From: Actinomyces trachealis
Lineage (GTDB): Bacteria; Actinomycetota; Actinomycetes; Actinomycetales; Actinomycetaceae
NCBI RefSeq assembly: GCF_015711475.1
Contig: NZ_CP065027.1
Location: forward strand, 992,001 to 1,056,000
Length of the DNA stretch: 64,000 nt
Direction of reading: 5' to 3'
Made by a program: the position numbers and the translations under genes. Positions 9,996-18,495 of the stretch are shown here, one piece after another. Every line of letters begins with the position of its first letter. The first letter of the stretch is position 1. The notes beneath the pieces were generated by a model, which did not search any database, was not told where the DNA came from, and saw only the letters and a list, made by a program, of their open reading frames with translations.

Positions 9996-11483
9996 ATGGG
10001 TAGCACTGAGCAGCACCAGTCACGGGCAGGCAGCTTAGAAGGCCGCCAGTTCCACCTGATCGGGGTGGGGGGCGCTGGCATGAGCGTGGTGGCTGAGCTG
10101 CTGGCTGAGCGCGGTGCCACCGTCTCCGGCTCTGACTCCCACGACTCCGAAGCGCTTGCACACCTGCGCAAGGCTGGCGTGCAGGTGTGTGTAGGCCATG
10201 ATGCCGCTGCGGTACCTGCCGAGGCAACCGTGGTGGTCTCCACCGCGATCAAGGACACCAACCCTGAGTTAGCCGCCGCCCGCAGCCGTGGCCAGAAGGT
10301 CATCCACCGCTCCCAGGCTTTGGCACTGGCCGCCCAAGGCCGGGACTTCGTAGCTGTGGCGGGCGCCCATGGCAAGACCACCACCTCCGGCATGCTGGCT
10401 GAGGCCCTGACCCAGGCAGGCGCTGACCCCTCCTTCGCGATCGGGGGAGTGGTCTGCGCAATTGGCACCGGCGCACACCTGGGCCAGGGGCGAGCATTCG
10501 TTGCTGAGGCGGATGAGTCTGACCGCTCCTTCCTGAACTACAGCCCGCGTGTAGAGGTCGTCACCAATGTCGAGCCGGATCATCTGGACAACTACGGCAG
10601 CACTGAGGCCTTCGAGCAGGCTTTCCTGGACTTCTCTGCCCGTCTGGTGCCCGGCGGTCTGTTGGTGGCCTGCGCTGATGACCCCGGTGCCCTGCGTCTA
10701 GCTCGTGCGGCGGCTGTAGCCGGGACCCGCGTGCAGACTTTCGGCACCACCAGCGCGGCGGAAATCTGTGGTGGATCGGTTGGGGAGGGGCACGTGCAGC
10801 TGACTGTGCTGGCTGCCGAGGGCGACGGCACCACCGCCAGCCTGAGGCTCCAGCGGAGCGACGGCGGTCTGGTTGGTCCCGTTGAGTTCCATCTCTCCGT
10901 TCCTGGTTCGCATGTGGCTCTTGATGCTGCTGGCGCCTGGGCCGCCGGACTGGAGCTTGGCGTGGAGCCGGGGTTGATGGCCCGCAGTCTGGGGGCTTTC
11001 GGCGGTACCAAACGCCGTTTCGAGGACCGGGGTGAGGCGGCCGGGGTACGCGTGGTAGACGACTACGCCCACCACCCCACCGAGATTGAGGCACTTATGC
11101 GCACCGCCCGCGCTGTTGCGCAGGTGCGGGGCGGTCGCGTGCTGGCTTTGTTCCAGCCCCACCTGTTCTCCCGCACCCAGAGCTTTGCGCAGCGGTTTGG
11201 GGCGACCCTGGGGCAAGCGGACCTGGTCATTGTCACGGACGTTTACCCGGCCCGTGAGATCGCTGAGGACTTCCCCGGCGTCAACGGCGGCACCGTCGCC
11301 CAGTATCTGCCTGACGGCCGTGGGTACTTTGTGCCCAGCCGGGAGGAGGCGGCGCACGCGATCGCTGCCGCCGCCAGGCCGGGTGATCTGCTGCTGACTA
11401 TCGGTGCGGGTGACGTCACCGAGCTGGGAGCAGTCGTCCTGGCTGATCTGGCTGCAAGTGCGGGCGTGCAGACGGGCAACTGA
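9996..11483 (+). CDS. murC: UDP-MurNAc:L-Ala ligase MurC
   Basis: First Mur ligase, adding L-alanine to UDP-MurNAc. The N-terminal GVGGAGMS Rossmann loop, the ATP loop AGAHGKTTT (near residue 122), EADESDRSF and the C-terminal VVDDYAHHPTEI block are all seen. The ATP loop has Ala where many MurC proteins have Thr (GTHGKT). Shine-Dalgarno AGGAGA lies 6 bases before ATG 9996. The stop overlaps the ftsQ ATG by one base (TGATG). Confidence 0.94.
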   Translation: MGSTEQHQSRAGSLEGRQFHLIGVGGAGMSVVAELLAERGATVSGSDSHDSEALAHLRKAGVQVCVGHDAAAVPAEATVVVSTAIKDTNPELAAARSRGQKVIHRSQALALAAQGRDFVAVAGAHGKTTTSGMLAEALTQAGADPSFAIGGVVCAIGTGAHLGQGRAFVAEADESDRSFLNYSPRVEVVTNVEPDHLDNYGSTEAFEQAFLDFSARLVPGGLLVACADDPGALRLARAAAVAGTRVQTFGTTSAAEICGGSVGEGHVQLTVLAAEGDGTTASLRLQRSDGGLVGPVEFHLSVPGSHVALDAAGAWAAGLELGVEPGLMARSLGAFGGTKRRFEDRGEAAGVRVVDDYAHHPTEIEALMRTARAVAQVRGGRVLALFQPHLFSRTQSFAQRFGATLGQADLVIVTDVYPAREIAEDFPGVNGGTVAQYLPDGRGYFVPSREEAAHAIAAAARPGDLLLTIGAGDVTELGAVVLADLAASAGVQTGN

Positions 11484-12409
11484 TGCGTAAGCCATCTGCA
11501 CCACGGCCGGGCGCTGACGCGCAGCCAGCCCCGCAGCGCGGCGCCGAGAACCAGACGGTTCGGGAGAGCCAGGTTGCGCGCAATATCCCGGACGGGCTGC
11601 GTACGGGGAATCTCCCGGTGGTTCGACACACCGGCACTCGCGGGCTTGAGACTCTCAGTGACCGTAGGAGTCAGGTGGTTTCCACTGGCTTGGAGGACCG
11701 TCTCAAGGAGCGCCGTGAGGCCGTTAGGCGCTTGCGGCGTCGCCGGGTCCTGCTGGGGCTGGCGGCGGTGCTGGTGCTGGGTGTGGTGGGCTGGGTGGCG
11801 TTGTTCTCCCCACTGCTGGCGCTCAAGCTTGACCAGGTGGAGATACATGGTTCAGACGGTTCTGTCAGTGAGGAACAGATCCGTCAGCTCTACGCGCCGT
11901 TGGAAGGACGCTCCCTGTTGAGACTGGATATGGGGGAGCTGGAGACCGCCACCGTCCGGAGCCTGGTGCGGATTCGGGCGGCTGGAGTGAGCCGTTCATG
12001 GCCCAACGGCTTGGTTGTGCAGCTGGAGATGCGTGAGCCGGTGGCCGTCCGGCAGACGGACGGCGGTTATGAGGTATTAGATGCGCAGGCGGTGGTGCTT
12101 GAGACCGTGGCGACGCCGCCGGGTGGACTAGCAAGCCTCCAGGCTCCTGTTGGTCAACAGCTGAGTGCGGAGATGGTGACCGCTGTCGTCACCGCAGTGG
12201 GGAGCTTGGACGCGCAGACCAGGGCGCAGGTGGTCTCTGGTACCGCCTCCGCAGCTGGCCAGGTGACTTTGACCTTGCAAAGTGGAGCGAGAGTCATGTG
12301 GGGGGACGCTTCACAGCCGGAGCTGAAGGCGCAGGTGTTGCGGACTCTGCTGGGTACACAGGCCAAGGTCTACGACGTGTCCTCACCCAAGTACCCGACC
12401 ACTTCCTGA
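11483..12409 (+). CDS. ftsQ: Cell division protein FtsQ
   Basis: Bitopic divisome protein that links FtsB/FtsL to the rest of the machinery. It has a long, charged cytoplasmic N-terminus (about 85 residues), one membrane helix (LLGLAAVLVLGVVGWVALF), then an extracytoplasmic POTRA-like segment beginning LKLDQVEIHG and a beta domain. 308 aa is typical for actinobacteria. The N-terminus is poorly conserved in this family, so the assignment rests on topology, the POTRA start and the position between murC and ftsZ. Confidence 0.9.
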   Translation: MRKPSAPRPGADAQPAPQRGAENQTVRESQVARNIPDGLRTGNLPVVRHTGTRGLETLSDRRSQVVSTGLEDRLKERREAVRRLRRRRVLLGLAAVLVLGVVGWVALFSPLLALKLDQVEIHGSDGSVSEEQIRQLYAPLEGRSLLRLDMGELETATVRSLVRIRAAGVSRSWPNGLVVQLEMREPVAVRQTDGGYEVLDAQAVVLETVATPPGGLASLQAPVGQQLSAEMVTAVVTAVGSLDAQTRAQVVSGTASAAGQVTLTLQSGARVMWGDASQPELKAQVLRTLLGTQAKVYDVSSPKYPTTS

Positions 12410-12575
12410 GGAGGTGGGTGCTGGCGGATACGACACGTCGGACACACCGACGTAAATGCGGGCAGGCGGGGGCGCGGACACGTAGCGTTTTCCCCGTCAG
12501 CCCGAAAATGACATAAGCATAAACCTCAACCTGAGGTTGACGGTTTTCGGGGCCGGAGTCAAGTGGAGGGCAACT
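12410..12575 (+). promoter_or_regulatory. ftsQ-ftsZ intergenic regulatory region with GACAC boxes and a palindrome
   Basis: This 166-base gap breaks the otherwise overlapping gene chain, as expected for a separate ftsZ promoter. It holds three same-strand GACAC pentamers at 12432-12436, 12441-12445 and 12477-12481; GACAC is the core of the WhiA binding motif described in Streptomyces, where ftsZ is a WhiA/WhiB target. A 7+3+7 palindrome (AACCTCA-acc-TGAGGTT) lies at 12522-12538. The sequence is AT-richer around CATAAGCATAAA just before the palindrome, a plausible -10 area. Shine-Dalgarno TGGAGGG lies before the ftsZ GTG. Function is inferred. Confidence 0.5.
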
Positions 12576-13895
12576 GTGACGGAATCTCAGCACTACCAGG
12601 CAGTCATCAAGGTGGTGGGCGTCGGTGGCGGTGGCGTCAACGCTGTCAACCGCATGATCGAGGCCGACCTGCGCGGCGTCGAGTTCATTGCCGTCAACAC
12701 TGACGCACAGGCCCTGCTCATGACTGACGCCGACGTCAAGCTCGACGTCGGCCGCGATCTCACCCGTGGCCTTGGTGCCGGCGCCGACCCCTCCATCGGA
12801 CGCAAGGCCGCAGAGGACCACATCGAGGACATCCGCGCCGCCATCACCGGCGCCGACATGGTCTTTGTGACCGCAGGGGAGGGGGGTGGCACCGGCACTG
12901 GTGGCGCCCCCGTCGTCGCCAAGATCTCCCGGGAGATCGGCGCCCTGACTATCGGTGTGGTCACCCGGCCCTTCGCCTTCGAGGGACGTCGTCGCTCCGC
13001 CCAGGCCGAGGAGGGTATCGCCAACCTGCGTGAGCAGGTGGACACCCTCATCGTCATCCCTAACGACCGCCTCTTGGACATTGCCGACCCCAATATCTCC
13101 GTGGTCGACGCCTTTAAACAGGCCGACCAGGTCCTCCTCCAGGGTGTCCAGGGCATCACCGAACTCATCACCACCCCCGGCCTGATCAACGTGGACTTCA
13201 ACGACGTCAAGTCCGTTATGCAGGGGGCCGGTTCCGCCCTCATGGGTATCGGTTATTCCTCCGGTGAGGACCGCGCTGTGGCCGCCACCGAGATGGCGAT
13301 CTCCTCCCCGCTGCTCGAAACCTCCATCGACGGCGCTCACGGCGTGCTGCTCTTCTTCCAGGGCGGCGCGGACCTAGGTTTGCTTGAGATGAGCAAGGCC
13401 GCCGAGCTCGTGCGCGAGGCCGTGCACCCGGAGGCCAACATCATTGTTGGCAACGTGGTTGACGGCGCGCTAGGTGACGAGGTGCGCGTGACCGTGATCG
13501 CCGCTGGCTTTGACGAGGTGCCCGCGGTTTCCGCCCCCCGTACCCCGCAGCAGGTGGCACCCGGCTACGGTCAGCCCACCTCTCGCACCGGCCAACAGCC
13601 GCAGCACAGCCACCAGGTCCAGCAGTCCTCCCACAGCAGCGCAACCGTCCGTGGCGCACACCGCCTGGACACCGGAGCTACTCAGCGGGCCGCTGCGGCA
13701 CAGGTGAATCCTCCTACCGCCCCGACCGCCGACCTCTCAGTCGCGCCTGAGGCCGTTGAGAGGCTCATGCCCGCCGAGGAGCGTGCGCCGATCTACCCGG
13801 GGCAGCAGCCCGCTGCCTCACCGCAGCTTGTGGTGCCCCCGGTCATCAATGATGAGGGTGTCACGGACATTGACCTGCCAGACTTCCTGCGCTGA
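12576..13895 (+). CDS. ftsZ: Cell division GTPase FtsZ
   Basis: Tubulin-like GTPase that forms the Z-ring. The tubulin signature GGGTGTG is intact, as are the N-terminal [14 protein letters not shown] block and the T7-loop region (NVDFNDV). A disordered Gln/Ser/Ala-rich linker (about residues 320-425) leads to the conserved C-terminal peptide DIDLPDFLR, which in actinobacteria binds SepF. I take the GTG at 12576 as the start because TGGAGGG precedes it by 5 bases; a reading frame open to 12537 lacks such a signal. 439 aa is normal. Confidence 0.96.
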   Translation: MTESQHYQAVIKVVGVGGGGVNAVNRMIEADLRGVEFIAVNTDAQALLMTDADVKLDVGRDLTRGLGAGADPSIGRKAAEDHIEDIRAAITGADMVFVTAGEGGGTGTGGAPVVAKISREIGALTIGVVTRPFAFEGRRRSAQAEEGIANLREQVDTLIVIPNDRLLDIADPNISVVDAFKQADQVLLQGVQGITELITTPGLINVDFNDVKSVMQGAGSALMGIGYSSGEDRAVAATEMAISSPLLETSIDGAHGVLLFFQGGADLGLLEMSKAAELVREAVHPEANIIVGNVVDGALGDEVRVTVIAAGFDEVPAVSAPRTPQQVAPGYGQPTSRTGQQPQHSHQVQQSSHSSATVRGAHRLDTGATQRAAAAQVNPPTAPTADLSVAPEAVERLMPAEERAPIYPGQQPAASPQLVVPPVINDEGVTDIDLPDFLR

Positions 13896-13907
13896 AGCAG
13901 CCAAAGT

Positions 13908-14642
13908 ATGACTGACCTCCTTGAGGTCTCGCTGGGCCCTATCGCCCGTGGATGGTTCACTACCCGCGGCGGTAGGGCTCCCGTCTCCCCCGGTAGCCCG
14001 TACTGGGGCATGAACTTGGCCGGGCACGTCGGCGATGATCCCGAGCGAGTCCGGCGCAATCGGGTTGAGCTCGCTCAGGACATCGGGCTGGCGCCCGAAC
14101 AGGTGGCGTGGATGCGGCAGATACACTCTGCCACCGTCTCCCACCCACAGTCTGAGGGGGAACCAACCGCTGACGCCTTGGTCGTGGATGGTCGCACCGA
14201 CGCCGCCAAGGCCGTAGGGGTGCTGGTGGCTGACTGTGTCCCGCTCCTGCTCGCAGACGCGCGGCTGCCACTGATCGCTGCCGTGCACGCAGGACGTAGG
14301 GGCATGCTCGACGGTGTCGTGGGTGCCGCTGTAGCCGAGTTGCGCAGGCTCGGGGCCAAAGAGCTGTGTGCTGCCATCGGCCCCTCCATCTGCGGCAGCT
14401 GCTACGAGGTCCCCGCGCAGATGTGTGAGGAATCGGTTGCAATCGAACCGGCCTGTGGGGCCACCACCAGCTGGGGCACCCCGGCCGTAGACGTAGCCGC
14501 AGGTGTGCGCGCACAGCTTGCGCGCCTTCAGGTGCACCTGGTGAAGGCCCCACAGTGGTGCACACTGGAGGATGAGCGCTTCTTCTCCTTCCGGCGCGAG
14601 GGTGCCACTGGGCGTTTGGCGGGAGTTGTCCGGCTGCGCTGA
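13908..14642 (+). CDS. pgeF: PgeF/YfiH-type peptidoglycan editing factor (laccase-domain protein)
   Basis: Single-domain YfiH/YlmD protein of 244 aa, normal length. The metal-binding blocks are present: HSATV near residue 68, ADCVPLLLAD near 107, and AVHAGRRG near 126, giving the family's His/Cys/His set. Relatives act on purine nucleosides in vitro, and in E. coli the protein edits out L-Ser misincorporated in place of L-Ala in peptidoglycan precursors. It lies 12 bases after ftsZ, the usual place in Gram-positive dcw clusters. The yggS (PLP-binding) gene that commonly follows is absent here. Confidence 0.88.
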   Translation: MTDLLEVSLGPIARGWFTTRGGRAPVSPGSPYWGMNLAGHVGDDPERVRRNRVELAQDIGLAPEQVAWMRQIHSATVSHPQSEGEPTADALVVDGRTDAAKAVGVLVADCVPLLLADARLPLIAAVHAGRRGMLDGVVGAAVAELRRLGAKELCAAIGPSICGSCYEVPAQMCEESVAIEPACGATTSWGTPAVDVAAGVRAQLARLQVHLVKAPQWCTLEDERFFSFRREGATGRLAGVVRLR

Positions 14643-14750
14643 ACGTTGTGGCAGGCGCTCGGCGTGTCTGCCGGGCCGTAAGCCCCAGAGCCGTTAGCGT
14701 TGCGGGCAGCGGGAAAACCAGCGCCCGTACTTTTCTTAAGGAGCACTCCG

Positions 14751-15200
14751 ATGCGAGCACTGCGCAGTATGACCAACCTGCTCGGTTCCCAGGACTACGA
14801 GAGCGAGGGGACCTATGAGGGGCTTGAGGAGTCGGGCGCCTCTGAGTACCCCGGGGGCTATGCAGATGAGTACGCCCCCGCTGAGACCTACGAGGAGTTT
14901 GCTGAGCCCGCAGGCATCGACCTGCGCCGCATCGTCACCGTGCACCCCTCCACCTACAACGAGGCGCGTGTGATCGGCGAGGCCTTTCGCGATGGCCTGC
15001 CGGTGATCATCAACCTCACGGGAATGAGCGAGCCTGACGCGCGCCGCATGGTGGACTTCTCTGCTGGGCTGGTTTTTGGTTTGCACGGCGCCATTGAGCG
15101 GGTAACCCCGCGCGTCTTCCTGCTCACCCCAGCGACGGTGTCCATCGACTCGGGGGAGTTGGCCACCGAGCCGGGGGACCGTTTCTTCAACCAGGGCTGA
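14751..15200 (+). CDS. sepF: Cell division protein SepF
   Basis: Membrane-associated partner that tethers FtsZ in bacteria lacking FtsA. A short N-terminus beginning MRALRSM (part of the membrane-binding helix), an acidic linker rich in Glu and Tyr, then the conserved globular domain from [19 protein letters not shown] through [11 protein letters not shown] 14751 follows AAGGAG at 14738-14743 and gives 149 aa; the upstream GTG/TTG extension to 14700 is unlikely. The position after pgeF and before yggT matches other actinobacteria. Confidence 0.93.
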   Translation: MRALRSMTNLLGSQDYESEGTYEGLEESGASEYPGGYADEYAPAETYEEFAEPAGIDLRRIVTVHPSTYNEARVIGEAFRDGLPVIINLTGMSEPDARRMVDFSAGLVFGLHGAIERVTPRVFLLTPATVSIDSGELATEPGDRFFNQG

Positions 15201-15218
15201 TCTGCAAGAGTTGACTGC

Positions 15219-15506
15219 GTGCAAGCAATCGTCTCCATCCTTTCAAGCCTTCTGCTGCTCTATACGCTCGTGCTGCTGGTGCGGGTTGTGCTGGACTTCG
15301 TGACGCTCTTCTCGCGTAGTTGGAGGCCGAGTGGGCCTGTGCTGGTGCTCGCAAACGCGGTGTACGGGCTGACCGACCCACCCTTGAGGCTGATCCGCTC
15401 CAGAATCCCGGCACTGGGATTTGGAGGCTTTGGGATTGATCTGAGCTTCCTGGTTCTGTGGTTCGCGATCGTGTTGCTAAGGTCCCTGCTGGGGCTGCTC
15501 GCCTGA
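15219..15506 (+). CDS. YggT family membrane protein
   Basis: Small protein of 95 aa with two long hydrophobic segments (IVSILSSLLLLYTLVLLVRVV and IDLSFLVLWFAIVLLRSLLGLL) separated by a conserved amphipathic stretch containing DPPLRLIR. This is the YggT layout found between sepF and divIVA in most Gram-positive bacteria; a role in cell envelope or division is presumed from position only. The start is GTG 15219 with a weak GCAAGAG upstream. Confidence 0.85.
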   Translation: MQAIVSILSSLLLLYTLVLLVRVVLDFVTLFSRSWRPSGPVLVLANAVYGLTDPPLRLIRSRIPALGFGGFGIDLSFLVLWFAIVLLRSLLGLLA

Positions 15507-15908
15507 GCCCTGGTTGCGGCTCCTCTTGCGGCGAAGTGCGTGGCGTACACGAGGGGATCGTGTTACCTCAGCAAGGGTCGGCAGTTGGCGGATAGCGTGT
15601 CTTGCCTTGAGGATTTGTCTTTCAGGTAGATTCGTGCAGTGGTGCTGCTAGACAGGTACCTTTAGCTGCAATGCCAACGAAATATCCGGTTTAACTTGTT
15701 CTTGTGTGGGACGGCGCGTATGCCTTTGGCTGATTTGCGCTACGAGGCTGGCGGGCCCGCATGCGGAGTATGCGCGGAGGTTGCTGGTATCTTAGTTATC
15801 ACATCCGGTGCCTCATCGTTGACTCGGAGTCGCTTCCGGTAATGTGTTCACACCGAGGCACCGGTTACGGTTCTCTTATCTAATCCGCACGACATTGAGG
15901 TGACGACC
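15507..15908 (+). promoter_or_regulatory. 402-base gap upstream of divIVA with a 10-bp inverted repeat around a possible promoter
   Basis: No gene is visible here and the base composition is visibly less GC-rich than the neighbours. The strongest structure is a perfect 10-bp inverted repeat, CCGGTGCCTC at 15805-15814 and GAGGCACCGG at 15855-15864. Between the arms lies a possible promoter, TTGACT (15819-15824) and TAATGT (15840-15845), but the spacer is only 15 bases, and GACTC-G-GAGTC (15821-15831) forms another small repeat over the -35 element. This could be an operator controlling divIVA. No known ncRNA family was recognised. Confidence 0.4.
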
Positions 15909-16529
15909 ATGACGCTGCTCACCGCAGACGACGTCCTCAACAAGAAGTTCCAGGCGACGAAGTTCCGCGAGGGGTACGAGCAGGACGAGGTTGACGAGTT
16001 CCTCGACGACGTAGTTGACGCAATGCGTCAGCTGGAGGCAGAGAACGCTGATCTCAAGGCCAAGCTTGAGGCTGCCAACGCTCGGATCGCCTCTCTGAGC
16101 GAAGGCAAGACTGAGGCTCCTGCCGCGCCGACGGCTCCCACCCCCGCACCTGCCATCGCCGAGGCCGCTCCGGTCGCCGTTCCTGTAGCTGCCCCCGCGA
16201 CCGGTTCTGAGCAAGAGCCAGCCGCTGCCAAGGGCATGCTTGAGCTGGCGCAGAAGCTTCATGACGAGCACGTCGCCAACGGCAAGGCCGAAGGTGAGCG
16301 CATCATCACCGAGGCGCGCACTACCGGTGAGTCAATTATCCGTGAGGCTGAGGACCAGCGCAACCGCACCCTCGCCCAGCTCGAAAAGGAGCGCTCCGGC
16401 CTGGAGCACAAGATCGACGAGCTGCGTCGCTTCGAGACCGACTACCGCACCCGCCTCAAGAGCTTCCTGTCCGGTCTGCTCAACACTGTGGACGGTGGCG
16501 GCACCTCGGTCGATGGCGTCAACCTCTGA
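15909..16529 (+). CDS. divIVA: DivIVA/Wag31 polar growth protein
   Basis: Coiled-coil scaffold that marks poles and septa and guides cell wall growth in actinobacteria. The N-terminal DivIVA domain reads LTADDVLNKKFQATKFREGY followed by DEVDEFLDDVVDAM; a coiled coil follows (LEAENADLKAKLEAANARI), then an Ala/Pro-rich linker (about residues 75-105), and a second coiled coil up to about residue 185. The ATG at 15909 is preceded by GAGG at 15897-15900; the in-frame GTG at 15900 overlaps that site and is less likely. 206 aa. Confidence 0.93.
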   Translation: MTLLTADDVLNKKFQATKFREGYEQDEVDEFLDDVVDAMRQLEAENADLKAKLEAANARIASLSEGKTEAPAAPTAPTPAPAIAEAAPVAVPVAAPATGSEQEPAAAKGMLELAQKLHDEHVANGKAEGERIITEARTTGESIIREAEDQRNRTLAQLEKERSGLEHKIDELRRFETDYRTRLKSFLSGLLNTVDGGGTSVDGVNL

Positions 16530-16550
16530 GCATCAATACTTGACCCGAGC

Positions 16551-16613
16551 CGCGCAGGCGCGCGCTTAGGGCGACGACCGTGATGGTCGTCGCCCTAAGC
16601 GCGCGCCTGCGCG
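16551..16613. terminator. 29-bp perfect palindrome with 5-base loop after divIVA
   Basis: The left arm 16551-16579 and right arm 16585-16613 are exact reverse complements over 29 bases; the loop is GTGAT. This is far longer than an ordinary terminator stem. It lies 22 bases after the divIVA stop and ends 64 bases before lspA. There is no run of T after either arm, so if it ends transcription it would do so by the U-less hairpin type described in actinobacteria; it could work in both directions. Confidence 0.6.
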
Positions 16614-16676
16614 TGGTGGCGATGATGGCTGATGAGATACTCCTGCCGCCGCTCAAAGAAGCTAAAGGACTGAGAG

Positions 16677-17246
16677 ATGGATTCCCAGAACAACCCTTCT
16701 GTGCTCTCGGCTCAGCGGAAGCCGGTCGACCACAGGCTGGTTGCGTTGCTTTGGCTGCTAGCCGGGGTGGTGGTCGCCGTCGACCAAACCACCAAGGTGT
16801 GGGCCTTGCGGGAGCTTGCAGATGAGTCACGTAGGCCGCTGCTGGGGTCACTGCTGGGCTTACGGCTCGTCTTCAACCCCGGCGCCGCCTTCTCCTTCGC
16901 CACTGGACAAACCTGGCTGTTCACAATCGTGGCCGCAGTTGTGGTAATTGTGATAACTCGCGTCGCCCGACGCCTAGCCTCCACCGGCTGGGCGGTGGCG
17001 CTCGCGCTGGTGCTTGGGGGGGCCATCGGTAACCTGATCGACCGGCTGGTGCGGCCCCCAGGCGTTGGACGCGGCTATGTTGTGGACTTCATCGACTACG
17101 GCGTGTTCGTAGGCAATGTTGCGGACATAGCCATTGTGGTGGCGGCCGGACTCATCATGTGGCTGACTGCCACCGGCAGGGAACTCAACGGCATGCTGCG
17201 CGATGAGGACCAGGATCCAAGCAGCGAGCAGGACCCGAAGGCATGA
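16677..17246 (+). CDS. lspA: Lipoprotein signal peptidase LspA
   Basis: Inner-membrane aspartyl protease (signal peptidase II) that removes lipoprotein signal peptides. Four membrane segments are visible. Family blocks include [26 protein letters not shown] (catalytic Asp) and VDFIDYG followed by NVADIAIV (second catalytic Asp). 189 aa is typical, with a polar tail. The stop overlaps the rluD-type gene start as ATGA. It could process the two lipoprotein-like products encoded elsewhere in the window. Confidence 0.93.
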   Translation: MDSQNNPSVLSAQRKPVDHRLVALLWLLAGVVVAVDQTTKVWALRELADESRRPLLGSLLGLRLVFNPGAAFSFATGQTWLFTIVAAVVVIVITRVARRLASTGWAVALALVLGGAIGNLIDRLVRPPGVGRGYVVDFIDYGVFVGNVADIAIVVAAGLIMWLTATGRELNGMLRDEDQDPSSEQDPKA

Positions 17247-18175
17247 GCCTGCGCGTAATGCCAGTTCCTGACGGTCTGGCAGGTGAGCGCGTGGACGCAG
17301 CGCTAGCGCGCATGACGGGTCTGACCCGCTCCCGCGCCGGAGAGCTGTGCGCCAGTGGTTGCGTGCACCTGGAGGGACGTGAGCTAGGCAAGTCAGCTCG
17401 GCTCAAAGCAGGCGACATGCTGGAGGTAGACCTGCCTGGGGCGCGCCCAACTGAGCCGGTCGCGACCCCTGTGGAAGGCATGAGCCTGCTCTACGAGGAC
17501 GAGGACATCGTTGTCGTGGACAAGCCTGCCGGTGTGGCCGCCCACCCCTCCATGGGCTGGGATGGGCCCGACGTTCTGGGGGCGCTCAAGGCGATACGAG
17601 TGCAGGTAGCCACCTCCGGGGCGGCAGAACGCCAAGGCATTGTCTCGCGCCTTGACGTGGGCACCTCCGGGGTCATGATCGTCGCCAAGGGCGAGCGCGC
17701 CTACTCCGTGCTCAAACGCGCCTTCCGCGAGCACACCGTGGACAAGACCTACCACGCTCTGGTCCAGGGGCACCTGGACCCCCTGTGCGGCACCATCGAC
17801 GCCCCCATTGGCCGCCACCCCAGCCGGGAGTGGAAGATGGCCATTATCGACGGCGGCCGCGAGTCCATCACACATTACGACGTCATTGAGGTCATGCCTG
17901 CCGCATGCCTGGCAGAGGTAGACCTGGAGACGGGCCGCACCCACCAGATCCGCGTGCACATGGCCGCCGTCGGCCACCCCTGCGTGGGGGACGAGACCTA
18001 CGGCGCTGACCCCAAGCTGACCGAGCGCACCGGGCTAGTACGCCAGTGGCTGCACGCGGTGGAGCTGGGGCTAGCGCACCCGATCACCGGGGAGTGGATG
18101 ACCTTCCGCTCTGAGTACCCGGCGGACCTGACTCACGCCCTGGACGTGCTACGAGACACCTCCGTCCTGCGCTGA
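17243..18175 (+). CDS. rluD: RluA/RluD family pseudouridine synthase
   Basis: An N-terminal S4 RNA-binding domain (about residues 1-75, [20 protein letters not shown]) is followed by the catalytic domain with [16 protein letters not shown], where the Asp near residue 138 is the family's catalytic residue. [19 protein letters not shown] is the second signature. The closest role is pseudouridylation of 23S rRNA (RluD), but the exact target cannot be read from sequence. Translationally coupled to lspA, a pairing common across Gram-positive bacteria. Confidence 0.92.
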   Translation: MSLRVMPVPDGLAGERVDAALARMTGLTRSRAGELCASGCVHLEGRELGKSARLKAGDMLEVDLPGARPTEPVATPVEGMSLLYEDEDIVVVDKPAGVAAHPSMGWDGPDVLGALKAIRVQVATSGAAERQGIVSRLDVGTSGVMIVAKGERAYSVLKRAFREHTVDKTYHALVQGHLDPLCGTIDAPIGRHPSREWKMAIIDGGRESITHYDVIEVMPAACLAEVDLETGRTHQIRVHMAAVGHPCVGDETYGADPKLTERTGLVRQWLHAVELGLAHPITGEWMTFRSEYPADLTHALDVLRDTSVLR

Positions 18176-18209
18176 CCCGCCTCCGGGGCGCAGATGGAAA
18201 GGAGCACCG

Positions 18210-18495
18210 ATGATCTCTCGCGGCTGTGAGCCCCTCAGCATCCCGACGGCGGGCGCCGTGGCCGAGCCGGTCACCTTCGCCACCGCCCGCGGCGACGACG
18301 CCGACCCCGCCCTGGATGAGATGCGCCGGGCGGATTCTGCTTGAGCCCGACCACCCGGGCCTGGCCCATCTCGGACGCCTCGCCGTGCGCCGCATGGCCC
18401 GCGGCACGGGACTGGGGGCGCGGCTCATGTACGTGCTTGAGTCCGTCGCCCTAGAGCATGCCGGGGCACCACTCGGCGCCCGGGCCGCGGAGTAG
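18210..18495 (+). pseudogene. GNAT acetyltransferase remnant, internally deleted and frameshifted
   Basis: An ATG at 18210 with good Shine-Dalgarno AAGGAG opens a 44-codon frame (MISRGCEPLSIP... ending DEMRRADSA) that looks like the start of a GNAT protein. A different frame, overlapping the end of the first, carries the acetyl-CoA-binding part: HLGRLAVRRMARGTGLGARLM, with the R-x-x-G-x-G/A pattern, then a stop at 18495. About 60 residues that should separate these parts are missing, and the C-terminal strand is gone. The fragment ends directly against the DUF4865 remnant on the other strand. The gene is not functional as it stands. Confidence 0.65.

Noticed and set aside
15507..15908. RNase P RNA, tmRNA or tRNA in the gap before divIVA
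   Set aside because: No conserved core of these RNAs and no cloverleaf or CCA end was recognised.
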